Below the pieces are notes generated by a model. The model ran no database searches. It saw only the letters and a list, made by a program, of their open reading frames with translations, and had not been told where the DNA came from. Below, one piece after another: positions 1-8,792 of a stretch of DNA of 48,080 nt (its first letter is position 1; the number at the start of each line of letters is the position of its first letter). The DNA is from Planctomycetota bacterium (lineage in GTDB: Bacteria; Planctomycetota; UBA1135; GCA-002686595). Made by a program: the position numbers and the translations under genes. The stretch lies in contig JACRIN010000090.1 in NCBI GenBank assembly GCA_016220085.1, forward strand, positions 1-48,080. Direction: 5' to 3'.

Positions 1-2
1 CC

Positions 3-662
3 GCGGAGACGCGCCGCCAGTTCTGCCTCGATCGAGATCGTCCGTGTCTCGTGCAGGTGATCCCGAACTTCGTCGACACCGAGCGCTTCCATCCGGACGC
101 CGCGAAGCGCCGGCCGAAGTGCTCGCGACCGCGCGCGGTGCACGTCTCGAACTTCCGCCCGGTCAAGCGCGTGCCGTGGTTGGTCGAGGCGTTCGGCGAG
201 GCGCTGCACGGGCGCAACGCCGAGCTCGTGCTCGTCGGCGACGGCCCCGACCAAGCCGCGTGCCGCGACATCGCGCATCGGCTCGGCATCCAAGACAAGG
301 TCGTGTTCCTCGGCGAGCGCGACGCGATGCCCGAGCTCTTGTCTCCCGCGGACGTGTTCGCGCTCGCGAGCCGCGAGGAATCGTTCGGCCTGGCCGCGCT
401 CGAAGCGATGTCCTGCGGCACTCCCGTGGTCGCGACCGACGTCGGCGGCGTGCACGAGGTCGTCGAGGACGGCGTGACGGGTCTGCTCGCGGCGCGCGAC
501 GACCAGACTGCCTTCGCGGCGAAGCTCGCCGCGCTGCTCTTCGGCGAAGTCGACGCCGCCGCGATGGGCCGGCGCGCGAGAGAGGCGGCGGTCGAGCGCT
601 TCCGGCGCGAGAAGATCGTCGCGCTGTACGAGACGCTCTACCGGAGCACGTCGGCGCGATGA
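3..662 (+). CDS. bshA: BshA-type glycosyltransferase (N-acetyl-glucosaminyl L-malate synthase), 5' partial
   Basis: Glycosyltransferase family 4 enzyme. BshA joins GlcNAc from UDP-GlcNAc to L-malate in the cytosol, the first step of bacillithiol synthesis. The reading frame is open to the left edge, so only the C-terminal Rossmann half is present. Visible hallmarks are VIPNFVDTERF at the domain junction, SNFRPVKR, the nucleotide loop LVGDGPD, and the donor-site motif ESFGLAALEAMSCGTPVV followed by DVGGVHEVVEDG. The in-frame GTG at 51 is internal, because aligned-looking sequence continues upstream of it. The stop overlaps the next gene's start by 4 bp (ATGA), so the two are probably co-translated. 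Family assignment is strong; the substrate is inferred from the motif set. Confidence 0.85.
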   Translation, partial: AETRRQFCLDRDRPCLVQVIPNFVDTERFHPDAAKRRPKCSRPRAVHVSNFRPVKRVPWLVEAFGEALHGRNAELVLVGDGPDQAACRDIAHRLGIQDKVVFLGERDAMPELLSPADVFALASREESFGLAALEAMSCGTPVVATDVGGVHEVVEDGVTGLLAARDDQTAFAAKLAALLFGEVDAAAMGRRAREAAVERFRREKIVALYETLYRSTSAR

Positions 663-1786
663 ACCGCGTCTACCTCGACCACAACTCGACCACCCCGATC
701 CGGCCCGAGGTCCGCGCGGCGCTGATCGCGACGCTCGACGAGCTCGGCGGCAACCCCTCCAGCGTCCACGCGTCCGGCCGGCGCGCGCGGCACCTGCTCG
801 ACGAAGCGCGCGAGCGCGCGGCGGCAGCGCTCGGCGTCCACGAGGACGAGCTCGTCTTCACCTCCGGCGGCACCGAGGCCAACAACCTGGCCGTGCTCGG
901 CGCCCTGAATGCCGCCGGACCCGGCGCGAGGCTCGTGACGACCGCGATCGAGCACTCATCGGTCCTCGAGCCCGCCCAAGCGCTCGCCAACGCCGGCCGT
1001 CCCGTCGACTTCGTCGGCGTCGACCGCCGCGGCCTGCTCGACCCCGCGGAGGTCGCCCGGCGTGCGGCCGGCGCCCGCCTGGTCTCGGTGATGGCGGCGA
1101 ACAACGAGATCGGCACGCTCGCGCCCATCGCCGAGCTTGCGCGGACGCACGATCGCGGCTGGCTTCTCCACACCGATGCCGTGCAGGCGCTCGGGCGCGT
1201 CGACCTCCGTCTCGCGGAGTGGGGAGTCGACCTCGCGAGCTTCTCGATGCACAAGCTCGGCGGCCCGGTCGGCGTCGGCGTGCTCTTCCGACGCAAGGGC
1301 GTCGAGCTCGCGCCGCTCGTGCGCGGCGGAGGGCAAGAGAACGGCGTGCGACCGGGCACCGAGAACGTCGCGGGCATCGTCGCGTCCGCTCTCGCGATCG
1401 AGCTTGCCGTGCGCGAGCGCGAGGCACTTGCGCCCCGTCTCGAAGCCCTCTCGCACGGCCTTTGGCGCGAACTTCACGCCGCGCTGCCGAAGCTGCAATT
1501 GGTCGGGCCCGCGCTCGGCGAAGGCGGGCGGCTGCCGGGCACGCTCAACGTGCTCGCGCCCCATGTGGACGGCAAGGTGTTGGTAACCCGTCTCGATCTA
1601 GCGGGCCTCGAGGTCAGCGCGGGTTCCGCGTGCGCGTCGGGCTCGCTCGAGCCGTCGCACGTGCTGCTCGCGCTCGGCTTCGCGCGCGACGAAGCTCGCG
1701 CGGCGCTGCGGCTCTCTTTCGGACGCGCCAACACCCTCGAAGATGTTCACAACGCTGTGGAGATCCTGCGGAGAACGTTGGGGTGA
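659..1786 (+). CDS. Cysteine desulfurase, NifS/IscS family
   Basis: PLP enzyme of 375 residues that takes sulfur from L-cysteine as a protein persulfide for Fe-S clusters and thio-cofactors. Seen directly: N-terminal YLDHNSTTP; PLP-pocket motifs SGGTEANN and HTDAVQ; the Schiff-base lysine in SMHKLGG (about K199); and the persulfide cysteine in SAGSACASGSLEPSH (about C325), in the longer loop typical of the IscS/NifS class. Length is normal. The ATG overlaps the stop of the upstream bshA-like gene by 4 bp, which suggests coupled expression and a thiol/sulfur theme. An earlier in-frame start exists at 44 but would only read through the bshA frame. Whether it acts in Fe-S assembly or tRNA thiolation cannot be decided here. 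Confidence 0.92.
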   Translation: MNRVYLDHNSTTPIRPEVRAALIATLDELGGNPSSVHASGRRARHLLDEARERAAAALGVHEDELVFTSGGTEANNLAVLGALNAAGPGARLVTTAIEHSSVLEPAQALANAGRPVDFVGVDRRGLLDPAEVARRAAGARLVSVMAANNEIGTLAPIAELARTHDRGWLLHTDAVQALGRVDLRLAEWGVDLASFSMHKLGGPVGVGVLFRRKGVELAPLVRGGGQENGVRPGTENVAGIVASALAIELAVREREALAPRLEALSHGLWRELHAALPKLQLVGPALGEGGRLPGTLNVLAPHVDGKVLVTRLDLAGLEVSAGSACASGSLEPSHVLLALGFARDEARAALRLSFGRANTLEDVHNAVEILRRTLG

Positions 1787-2098
1787 TTTCGCCGAGGTTG
1801 GCGCCCGCTCGCGACTTGTGTGTGTGGAGTGGAGAGACGTGTATTCGGCGTTGACCGCGCGACCCACGCGCTGGATAACTTCGCCTCGCTCGCCGCGACC
1901 GCGACCACAGCGGAAGTGCGCGAAGATCGAGCTCGCTGACGACGGGTCCCCCGACGCGTCGACGCGCGCGCGGTCCGATCGACGAGGAGGAGAGGCCCCG
2001 GGTGAGCGCAAGCGGGTTCCTGACACCGAGCTCCTGGCTCGGACCGGAGGTCTGTGCCCCACGGGCACTCCGGGTGCGGGAGGGGCGGTTTGGATTCC
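1787..2098. other. Non-coding stretch upstream of dnaA
   Basis: About 310 bases with no convincing gene. It has a strong Shine-Dalgarno-like run GAGGAGGAG near 1984-1992 followed by a GTG at 2002. That GTG opens a 92-codon frame overlapping dnaA out of frame, with Arg-rich composition typical of a shadow. A TGGATAA core, seven of nine bases of a DnaA box, lies at 1872-1878. It probably holds the dnaA promoter; I see no clear -35/-10 pair. Confidence 0.4.
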
Positions 2099-3898
2099 AT
2101 GCAGCAGCCGGAAGCGTTGAACGCGGACTTGGCGAGATCTCCGAGCGACGAGCTCGCGCCTGCCGTCGAGGCGACCCCTCGCGGCCCGAGCTCTGGCTGC
2201 AACGCCCAGAGCTCCGGTTGCACCGGTCAGAGCTCCAGTTCCACCGGCCCGATCGCCGGATGCGACGGCCCGATCGCTGATTCCAACGGCGCTGTCGCGC
2301 CGGAGACCACGCTCGGGCTCGACACGACCGCGGTCACCGCCGGCCCCTCGGCCGCGGACCTGCGCGTCCTCGAGAGCGAACGCCTCCAGCAGATCTGGTC
2401 GGCGCTCCAGAGCTCCCTCCAAAAGGCGCTTCAACGCGAGCAGTTCGAGACTTGGTTCCGCGGCGCGACGCTCGCGCGCGCCGACGACCAGACCGTCGCG
2501 CTCGCCGTCCAAAACTCCTTCGCTCGCGACTGGCTGGCGAAGCACTACGCCGACGTCCTCGACAACGCGATCACGCACGTCTTCGGCGGCCGACGCCAAG
2601 TCGTGCTCGAGGTCGATCCCGAGCTGACGATGGCCCATCGCGCCGCTCGGAACCCCGCTCCGGCGCCGCTTCCGGCGCTTGGCGCGGCCGCGATGCCTCC
2701 GGCGCCCGGGCAAAGCGCTTCGGGAGCGCTCGGAACCTCACGAACCGCAGGTTCCTCGGCCGCCCCAGGAACCTCGGGTGCGCCGGGTTCGCCCGCCTCC
2801 CGCGAACCCGCCACGCCCGCGCGCCGCTCGTTCGACGACGGCCCCGGCTCGCGCCTGCTCTGGGCGAGCGACGGCACGCTCAACCCGCACTACCGCTTCG
2901 ACACCTTCGTCGTCGGCCCGTGCAACCGCTTCGCGCACGCCGCGTCGCTCGGCGTCTCGGAGAACCCGGGCAAGGCCTACAACCCGTTCTTCCTCCACGG
3001 CAGCGTCGGTCTCGGCAAGACGCACCTGCTGCAGTCGCTCTGCTACACGATCCTCGAGCGCGATCCGAACGCGCGGATCCTCTATCTCTCCTGCGAGACG
3101 TTCGTCAACCACTTCATCAGCGCGCTCGAGACCTCCGACCTCGCGAAGTTCCGCAACAAGTACCGCAACGTCGACGTGCTCGTCGTGGACGACATCCACC
3201 TGCTCGCCAACAAGGAGCGCACGCAGGAGGAGTTCTTCCACACCTTCAACACGCTCTACAACGCGGGCAAGCAGATCGTGCTCTCGTCCGACAGTCCGCC
3301 GAAGGAGATCCCGACGCTCCACGAGCGCCTGGTGTCGCGCTTCAAGTGGGGCTTGGTCACCGAAATCGAGCAACCGTGCTACGAGACGCGCGTCGCGATC
3401 CTGAAGCGCAAGGGCAAGGAACGCGGCCGCGAGCTCCCCGACGACGTCGCCGCTTTGCTCGCGGATCAGCTCGAAACCAACATTCGCGAGCTCGAAGGCG
3501 CCGTCACGCGTCTGATCGGCTTCGCGAGCCTCAACAACCAGCCGCTGACGTGCGAAGTCGCGCGTCGCGTCCTGCGCGACGTGTTCTCGACCGTGCGTGG
3601 ACAGCCTTCGATGGAAGACATCCAGCGGATCGTCACGTCGCACTTCAACGTGAAGTTGACCGACCTTCAGTCGCGCAAGCGCACCAACGCGATCGCGTTG
3701 CCGCGTCAGGTCTCGATGTTCCTCGCCCGCAAGATCACGCGGCACTCGCTCGAGGAGATCGGCGGCTTCTTCGGAGGTCGCGACCACTCCACCGTGCTCT
3801 ACGCGATCGAGAAAGTCGAAGGCGAGATGCGCGACGATCCCCGCTTCCGCGAGCTCGTCGCGGGCTTCCTGACGCAGCTGCAGCGCGCGAGCTCGTGA
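2099..3898 (+). CDS. dnaA: Chromosomal replication initiator DnaA with long N-terminal extension
   Basis: AAA+ initiator that binds DnaA boxes and melts oriC. Numbered from the ATG at 2099 (599 aa): domain I near residues 95-175 (LQQIWSALQ...FETWF), a Gly/Ser/Ala/Pro linker, Walker A HGSVGLGKT around 300-308, Walker B VVDDIH around 362, and the domain IV box-binding signature DHSTVLYA at about 562. The first ~95 residues precede domain I and contain a low-complexity Ser/Gly/Cys repeat (SSGC, QSSGC, QSSSS), which is unusual. Start is uncertain. GTG 2054 is in frame with GGAGG only 3 nt upstream; ATG 2099 has GGGAGGGG 13 nt upstream. An in-frame stop at 2021 bars anything earlier. Walker A has Ser where Gly is usual. 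Confidence 0.96.
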   Translation: MQQPEALNADLARSPSDELAPAVEATPRGPSSGCNAQSSGCTGQSSSSTGPIAGCDGPIADSNGAVAPETTLGLDTTAVTAGPSAADLRVLESERLQQIWSALQSSLQKALQREQFETWFRGATLARADDQTVALAVQNSFARDWLAKHYADVLDNAITHVFGGRRQVVLEVDPELTMAHRAARNPAPAPLPALGAAAMPPAPGQSASGALGTSRTAGSSAAPGTSGAPGSPASREPATPARRSFDDGPGSRLLWASDGTLNPHYRFDTFVVGPCNRFAHAASLGVSENPGKAYNPFFLHGSVGLGKTHLLQSLCYTILERDPNARILYLSCETFVNHFISALETSDLAKFRNKYRNVDVLVVDDIHLLANKERTQEEFFHTFNTLYNAGKQIVLSSDSPPKEIPTLHERLVSRFKWGLVTEIEQPCYETRVAILKRKGKERGRELPDDVAALLADQLETNIRELEGAVTRLIGFASLNNQPLTCEVARRVLRDVFSTVRGQPSMEDIQRIVTSHFNVKLTDLQSRKRTNAIALPRQVSMFLARKITRHSLEEIGGFFGGRDHSTVLYAIEKVEGEMRDDPRFRELVAGFLTQLQRASS

Positions 3899-4253
3899 GC
3901 TCCCGCCGCCCCGCGCACGCCCTAGGAACCTGTGGAGAGACCGTGAGTTCCTTCCGAACGTTTCGTCGGCAACCCGAAGCCCTCCAGAACCACTGGATCG
4001 CCGGTGCGGAGAGGTGTCAGGAAGCGGGTGGCTACTACACGGGTTTTCCACCGTCGGTGGAGCGACGTCCACGGAGCGACGACCGTGTTCAAGTCTCTGC
4101 GGTGAAAGCACTTAGTAGCTCGGAGTCGGTCGTACTCCACACCCGCGGTCGCCTCTATGATTACGACCAAACTTTAAGTCTCTGTTCCTTCAGAAGAAGA
4201 CCAGAGCACCAGCCCAGCGCGCTCACCGCGCGACCCTCGAGGAGTTCGATCGA
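3899..4253. other. Candidate origin of replication (oriC) between dnaA and dnaN
   Basis: 355 bp gene-free spacer between dnaA and dnaN, a common bacterial oriC position, and less GC-rich than its surroundings. Sites resembling the DnaA box TTATCCACA with seven of nine matches are TGTGGAGAG (3931-3939, reverse), TTTTCCACC (4044-4052) and TACTCCACA (4133-4141). Further TGGAT and TCCAC cores lie nearby. An AT-richer patch around 4157-4195 could be the unwinding element. The dnaN ribosome binding site GAGGAG is at 4239-4244. Location is strong; box assignment is by eye and moderate. Confidence 0.5.
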
Positions 4254-5363
4254 ATGAAGGTCCTGTGCAACCGTGACGCGCTTCGCCAAGGGCTCGCCGT
4301 CGCGAACACCGTCATCCCCGCCAAGACCCCGAAGCCGATCCTCTCGAACGTGTGCTTGGTCGCCACCGCGGACGCGCTCGAGCTCGTCGGCACCGACCTC
4401 GACGTTTCGCTGCGCTACCGGATCGAGGACGTCAAGGTCATCGAACCGGGCACTGCGGTCGTGTCCGCCCGCACCGCGCACGATTTCGTTCGCGATCTCT
4501 CCGGCGAAACGGTCGAGCTGTCGAGCAGCGACGGCTCGCTGTCGATCACGTCGGGCTCGGACGTCGGCAGACTCGTCACCGCGGACTCCGACGAGTTCCC
4601 GGTGGTCGCGCGTTTCTCCGACGAGGGCGCGACGACGCTGCAAGGAGGGACGTTTACGACGCTCGTGTCGCGCACGGCGTTCGCCGCGGCGCGCGAGCAA
4701 GGCCGCTACGCGATGCACGGCGTGCTGATGGAAATCGAGGACGGCCGGCTGAAGATGGTCGCGACCGACGGACGACGGCTCGCGTTGGCGAGCTCGACGA
4801 TCGAGAACGGGCCCGACCGATTCCCGACGAAGCGTCCGGTGATCGTGCCGACCAAAGGCGTGCAGCTGTTCTGCCGCGTGATCACCGATCCGCTCGGGCC
4901 GATCAAGCTGACGGTCGAGGAGAGCCAGATCGGGATCAAGACGCAGAACGCCGAAGTGTTCGCGCGACTGCTCGACGGCGAGTTCCCGCGCTACAACGCG
5001 GTGATTCCGAACGAGGCGACCAACATCGTCGAGGCGGACGCCGGCATCTTCGAACGCAAGCTGCGTCTGGTCGCGAACGCGACCGGCGACGAGACGCGCG
5101 CGGTCAAGCTGACGGCTCGCAAGGGCGAGATGGAAATCACGGCGCAGTCCGCCGGCAAGGGCGCGGCGACCGCGCAGCTCGAGATCGATTACAAGGGCAA
5201 GAACGCCGAGATCACCTTCAACGCGGACTACGTGATCGAAGGTCTGAAGACCTGCGAGAGCGGGCAGGTGCGGTTGGAGTTCAACGAACGCAACGCGCCC
5301 GGGCTCTTCCGCCTCGGCGAGAGCTACACCTACGTCGTGATGCCGATCACGATCGACACGTGA
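4254..5363 (+). CDS. dnaN: DNA polymerase III sliding clamp, beta subunit
   Basis: Ring clamp that tethers the replicative polymerase to DNA. It has 369 residues, the usual length, with the three-fold repeated clamp fold. Seen: the N-terminal MKVLCNRDALRQGL start, PILSNVCL, GTDLDVSLRY, the central MVATDGRRLALA motif, and a C-terminal end in YVVMPITI matching the family (..HVVMPMRL in relatives). The ATG follows GAGGAG with 9-nt spacing. It lies downstream of dnaA and the candidate origin and upstream of a DciA-like gene and gyrB. Confidence 0.97.
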   Translation: MKVLCNRDALRQGLAVANTVIPAKTPKPILSNVCLVATADALELVGTDLDVSLRYRIEDVKVIEPGTAVVSARTAHDFVRDLSGETVELSSSDGSLSITSGSDVGRLVTADSDEFPVVARFSDEGATTLQGGTFTTLVSRTAFAAAREQGRYAMHGVLMEIEDGRLKMVATDGRRLALASSTIENGPDRFPTKRPVIVPTKGVQLFCRVITDPLGPIKLTVEESQIGIKTQNAEVFARLLDGEFPRYNAVIPNEATNIVEADAGIFERKLRLVANATGDETRAVKLTARKGEMEITAQSAGKGAATAQLEIDYKGKNAEITFNADYVIEGLKTCESGQVRLEFNERNAPGLFRLGESYTYVVMPITIDT

Positions 5364-5390
5364 TCGAGCCGGTTGCTCGAACGTGATCGC

Positions 5391-5699
5391 GTGAGCAAGC
5401 ACAAGCACCCGGGCCCGCTGCAGATCGGCGAGGTTCTCGATCGCTACTTCAAGCGACACGGACTCGACGAGAAGCTGCGGGGCGCCGCGGTGATCCGCAC
5501 CTGGGACCGCACGGTCGGTCCCCTCGCGGCGCGAGCCCGAGCGGTGCGCTTCCGCGATGGCGAGCTGATCGTCGAAGTGGACTCGGCGCCGCACTTGGCC
5601 GAGCTCACGAGCTTCACCGGAGAGAACTACCGTCGCGCGATCAACCAGCAACTCGGCCGAGAGGCCGTGAAGCGCGTGACGTTCCAGAGGAAACGCTAG
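5391..5699 (+). CDS. DUF721 / DciA-like protein
   Basis: Small protein (102 aa from GTG 5391; an in-frame TTG at 5373 is an alternative, and neither has a clear ribosome site). Seen: an N-terminal helix IGEVLDRYFKRHGLDEKL, the family's W residue in IRTWDRTVG, and the strand block FRDGELIVEVDSAPHLAELTS before a C-terminal helical RRAINQQLG segment. DUF721 proteins include DciA, the helicase-loading factor of many bacteria that lack DnaC. The position between dnaN and gyrB, two bases before gyrB, fits a replication job. No recF is present, although recF often occupies this slot. Function is inferred from family and context. Confidence 0.75.
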   Translation: MSKHKHPGPLQIGEVLDRYFKRHGLDEKLRGAAVIRTWDRTVGPLAARARAVRFRDGELIVEVDSAPHLAELTSFTGENYRRAINQQLGREAVKRVTFQRKR

Positions 5700-5701
5700 A
5701 C

Positions 5702-8146
5702 ATGGCAGAGAATGAAACCCTGAGCAGTTCCTACGGCGCCGATTCGATCACCGTCCTCGAAGGTCTCGAGGCGGTGCGGAAGCGGCCCGCGATGTACATC
5801 GGCGACACCGATGTGCGCGGACTGCACCACCTGATCTGGGAGGTGGTCGACAACTCGATCGACGAGGCGCTCGCGGGCTTCGCGCGCAGGGTGCAGGTGA
5901 CGCTGCGTCGCGACGGTTCGGTCAGCGTGACCGACGACGGACGCGGCATTCCGACGGCGATCAAGCAGCCGTACGGCGTGTCGGCGCTCGAGGTCGTGAT
6001 GACCAAGCTCCACGCCGGCGGCAAGTTCGATCACGGCGCGTACAAGGTCTCGGGCGGGCTGCACGGCGTCGGGGTGTCGTGCGTCAACGCGCTCTCGGCC
6101 TGGCTCGAAGTCACGGTCTTCCAAAACGGCAAGATGCACCGGCAGCGCTACGAACGCGGTGCGCCGACGTCGCCGCTCGCTGTCGTCGGCACGACGGACA
6201 AGCGTGGCACGCAGGTCGTCTTCAAAGCCGACTCGATGATCTTCCGCACGACGGAGATCGAGTGGGAGATGGTCGCGACGCGTTTGCGCGAGACGGCGTA
6301 CTTGATGGGCTCGAAGGGGATCGTCATCGATCTCGAAGACGAACGCACGGGCCACAAGGAGCACTTCGACTTCCCCGAGGGGCTGAAGACGTTCGTCAAG
6401 CACGTCAACAAGAACAAAGAGGCGCTGCATCCCGAGCCGATCCACTTCTCGAAGGTCGTCGCGAGCGAGGAAAACCCGAAACTCGAGTACACGGTCGAGG
6501 TGGCGCTGCAATACACCGAGACGTACCTCGAGAACGAGTTCACGTTCGTCAACAACATCAAGACGCCGGGGGGCGGCACGCACCTCGCCGGCTTCAAGGG
6601 CGGGTTGACGCGCTCGCTGAACAACTACGCCAAGAACCAGAAGATCGTGAAGGACGCGGAGAAGCTGCCGGTCGGCGACGACTTCCGCGAAGGCTTGACC
6701 GCGGTGATCGCGGTGCTCGTGCCGGATCCTCAGTTCGAAGGACAGACGAAGGACAAGCTCGGCAACCGCGAAGTGCAGGGCATGGTCGAGTCGGTGGTCG
6801 GCGATTGTCTGTCGCGGTTCCTCGAGGAGAACCCGCCGGTCGCGAAGATCATCGTCAACAAGGCGTTGCGCGCGCAGGCCGCGCGGGAAGCGGCGCGCAA
6901 GGCTCGCGATCTCGTGAGGCGCAAGTCGGCGTTGGCGTCGGGTTCGCTGCCCGGCAAGCTCGCCGACTGCCAGAGCGACAACCGCGAAGAGTCCGAGCTG
7001 TACCTGGTCGAAGGTGATTCGGCAGGTGGCTCGGCGAAGGAAGGCCGCGATCGTCGCTACCAAGCGATCCTGCCTCTGAAGGGCAAGATCCTGAACGTCG
7101 AGAAGGCGCGTCTCGACAAGATGCTCGGCCACTCGGAAATCCAGACGATCATCGCGGCGCTCGGCTGCGGCATCGCGGAGGAGTTCGACGCGACGAAAGT
7201 GCGCTACGGCAAGGTCATCATCATGACCGACGCCGATGTCGACGGCTCGCACATCCGCACGCTGCTATTGACGTTCTTCTTCCGGCACATGAAGCCGTTG
7301 ATCGAAGCCGGCCACCTGTACATCGCGCAACCGCCGCTCTATCGCGTGAAGACGAAGGAGTTCGAGCGCTACGTCCCGAACGACGCCGAGCTGCGCAAGT
7401 TGCTCGTCGATCTCGGCGCGCACTCGATCGCGATCCGCGACGCGAAGAACGGACGCGAATGGAAGGGCGCGGAGCTCGCGACGATCCTCGACAGCCTGCG
7501 TCAGCTCGAAGACCTTCTGGAACGCGTGATCCCGGTGTGGACGCGCTTGCCCGCGACGCACTTGCTCGACGCGTGGGATGGTGAGCGTCTGCCGCAGTTC
7601 TGGGCGCAAGCCCACGGCAAGGACGCGTTCTTCGTCACCGACGAGGAGTACGGGAACTTCCTCGAGCTGCAGAAAGTCGATCTGCGCAAGGGCGAGGAGC
7701 TCGTGGTGTACACCGGGCCAGAGGCCGGCGGCAGTCGCGAGGCGGCGCACGTGGTCAGCTCTCGCTTGCCGCATACCGAAGAGCTCGCGGCGGTGCTCGT
7801 CGCGCTCGAGACGGCGGGGCTCAGCTTCCGCGGCGGCGGCGCGTGGCAGCTCGCGCGCGGCAAAGCGACGCTCGACGCCGACAGCCTGACCGCGCTCGCC
7901 GACGCGGTGCAGAAGAGCGCCGAGGGCGAGCTCGACATCCAGCGCTACAAGGGCTTGGGCGAAATGAACCCCGAGCAGCTCTGGGAGTCGACGATGGATC
8001 CGAGCCGCCGCAAGCTCTACCAAGTGAAGATGGACGACGAGTTCGCGGCGGACGAGATCTTCACCATCCTGATGAGCCCCGGCGTCGAGCCGCGCCGCGA
8101 CTACATCGAGCGCTTTGCGCTCGAAGCGACGAACCTCGACGTCTGA
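5702..8146 (+). CDS. gyrB: DNA gyrase subunit B
   Basis: ATPase subunit of gyrase, which introduces negative supercoils. It has 814 residues. Seen: the GHKL ATPase domain with EVVDNSIDEALAG, DDGRGIP and GGLHGVGVS; TOPRIM motifs EGDSAGGSA (E437) and TDADVDGSHI (around 509); and the C-terminal RYKGLGEMNPEQLWE. Between the TOPRIM motifs and that end, roughly residues 545-730, lies an insertion of the type found in long Gram-negative GyrB proteins, giving near-E. coli size. The start ATG follows AGAGGA about 11 nt upstream and sits two bases after the DUF721 gene, so probable co-transcription. Confidence 0.97.
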   Translation: MAENETLSSSYGADSITVLEGLEAVRKRPAMYIGDTDVRGLHHLIWEVVDNSIDEALAGFARRVQVTLRRDGSVSVTDDGRGIPTAIKQPYGVSALEVVMTKLHAGGKFDHGAYKVSGGLHGVGVSCVNALSAWLEVTVFQNGKMHRQRYERGAPTSPLAVVGTTDKRGTQVVFKADSMIFRTTEIEWEMVATRLRETAYLMGSKGIVIDLEDERTGHKEHFDFPEGLKTFVKHVNKNKEALHPEPIHFSKVVASEENPKLEYTVEVALQYTETYLENEFTFVNNIKTPGGGTHLAGFKGGLTRSLNNYAKNQKIVKDAEKLPVGDDFREGLTAVIAVLVPDPQFEGQTKDKLGNREVQGMVESVVGDCLSRFLEENPPVAKIIVNKALRAQAAREAARKARDLVRRKSALASGSLPGKLADCQSDNREESELYLVEGDSAGGSAKEGRDRRYQAILPLKGKILNVEKARLDKMLGHSEIQTIIAALGCGIAEEFDATKVRYGKVIIMTDADVDGSHIRTLLLTFFFRHMKPLIEAGHLYIAQPPLYRVKTKEFERYVPNDAELRKLLVDLGAHSIAIRDAKNGREWKGAELATILDSLRQLEDLLERVIPVWTRLPATHLLDAWDGERLPQFWAQAHGKDAFFVTDEEYGNFLELQKVDLRKGEELVVYTGPEAGGSREAAHVVSSRLPHTEELAAVLVALETAGLSFRGGGAWQLARGKATLDADSLTALADAVQKSAEGELDIQRYKGLGEMNPEQLWESTMDPSRRKLYQVKMDDEFAADEIFTILMSPGVEPRRDYIERFALEATNLDV

Positions 8147-8792
8147 GACCGTTCGCGCGAGCGGTGGGGACGGCGTGCTCGTGCCGCGCGAGCGCGCAGA
8201 GCGTTGCGTGCGGCGGGTCTCCGATCGGCCGCATCGGCGCGCGCGAGAACCTGGCGGAGCCGCGGCGTTGGCCGAGCGAGTCGGTCGACCTCGTGTACAT
8301 CGAGCCGCCGATCGACACCGGCGAGCGTCGCCGCTTGCGTTCGATCGAGTTGAACGCGGGCGAAACGACGCGGGTTCGGCGGACGCACAGGTCGCTGCGA
8401 CGTGCGTTCGGAGCTGCCGTTCGGTGACGCGCGGACGATCGAGCCGTACCGGGCGTTCCTCGGCGAGCGACATGTCGAAGCGCGGCGCGCGCCGAGGCCG
8501 GATGTCGTGCGCGCCCGGTGCAGTACACCGGTGCGGACTCGTGCGTGTGGTGCCCGCGCGCCGTGCCTCCGCGCTGTCGAAGCGGTGTTCGAAGTGCGTT
8601 CGGAGTTTCGTTCGGCGAGCGCCGAACCGATCGGCCGTGGCCCGCGCGCGGGCGAGCCGGGCGCTGCGCGGAAGACTTTTCCGTCGACGGAGAAGCGGCG
8701 AGATCTCGGGTCTGCGTTCAGAGTTGCATTTGAGCGAGCCGATCCTTGGGGCGTTCTCGTGCAGGGGCACGAGACGGTGTGGGGAAGGGCAA
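8147..8792. other. Gene-free stretch after gyrB
   Basis: About 645 bases. All reading frames here are Arg/Ala/Ser-rich with no recognisable motif and look like shadows of high GC content. I see no tRNA shape, repeat or strong terminator. The only clear signal is the ribosome site GGGGAAGGG at the right edge, belonging to the next gene. An undetected small RNA or decayed gene cannot be excluded. Confidence 0.35.

Noticed and set aside
2002..2280. 92-codon frame with a strong GAGGAGGAG ribosome site overlapping the dnaA start
   Set aside because: Arg/Pro-rich composition with no fold-like pattern, out of frame with the clear dnaA frame. The ribosome-like run may instead belong to an untranslated leader.
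8115..8792. Extension of the GspE-N-domain frame back into gyrB
   Set aside because: The added 226 codons are Arg-rich shadow sequence. GTG 8793 has a good ribosome site, and domain similarity begins there.
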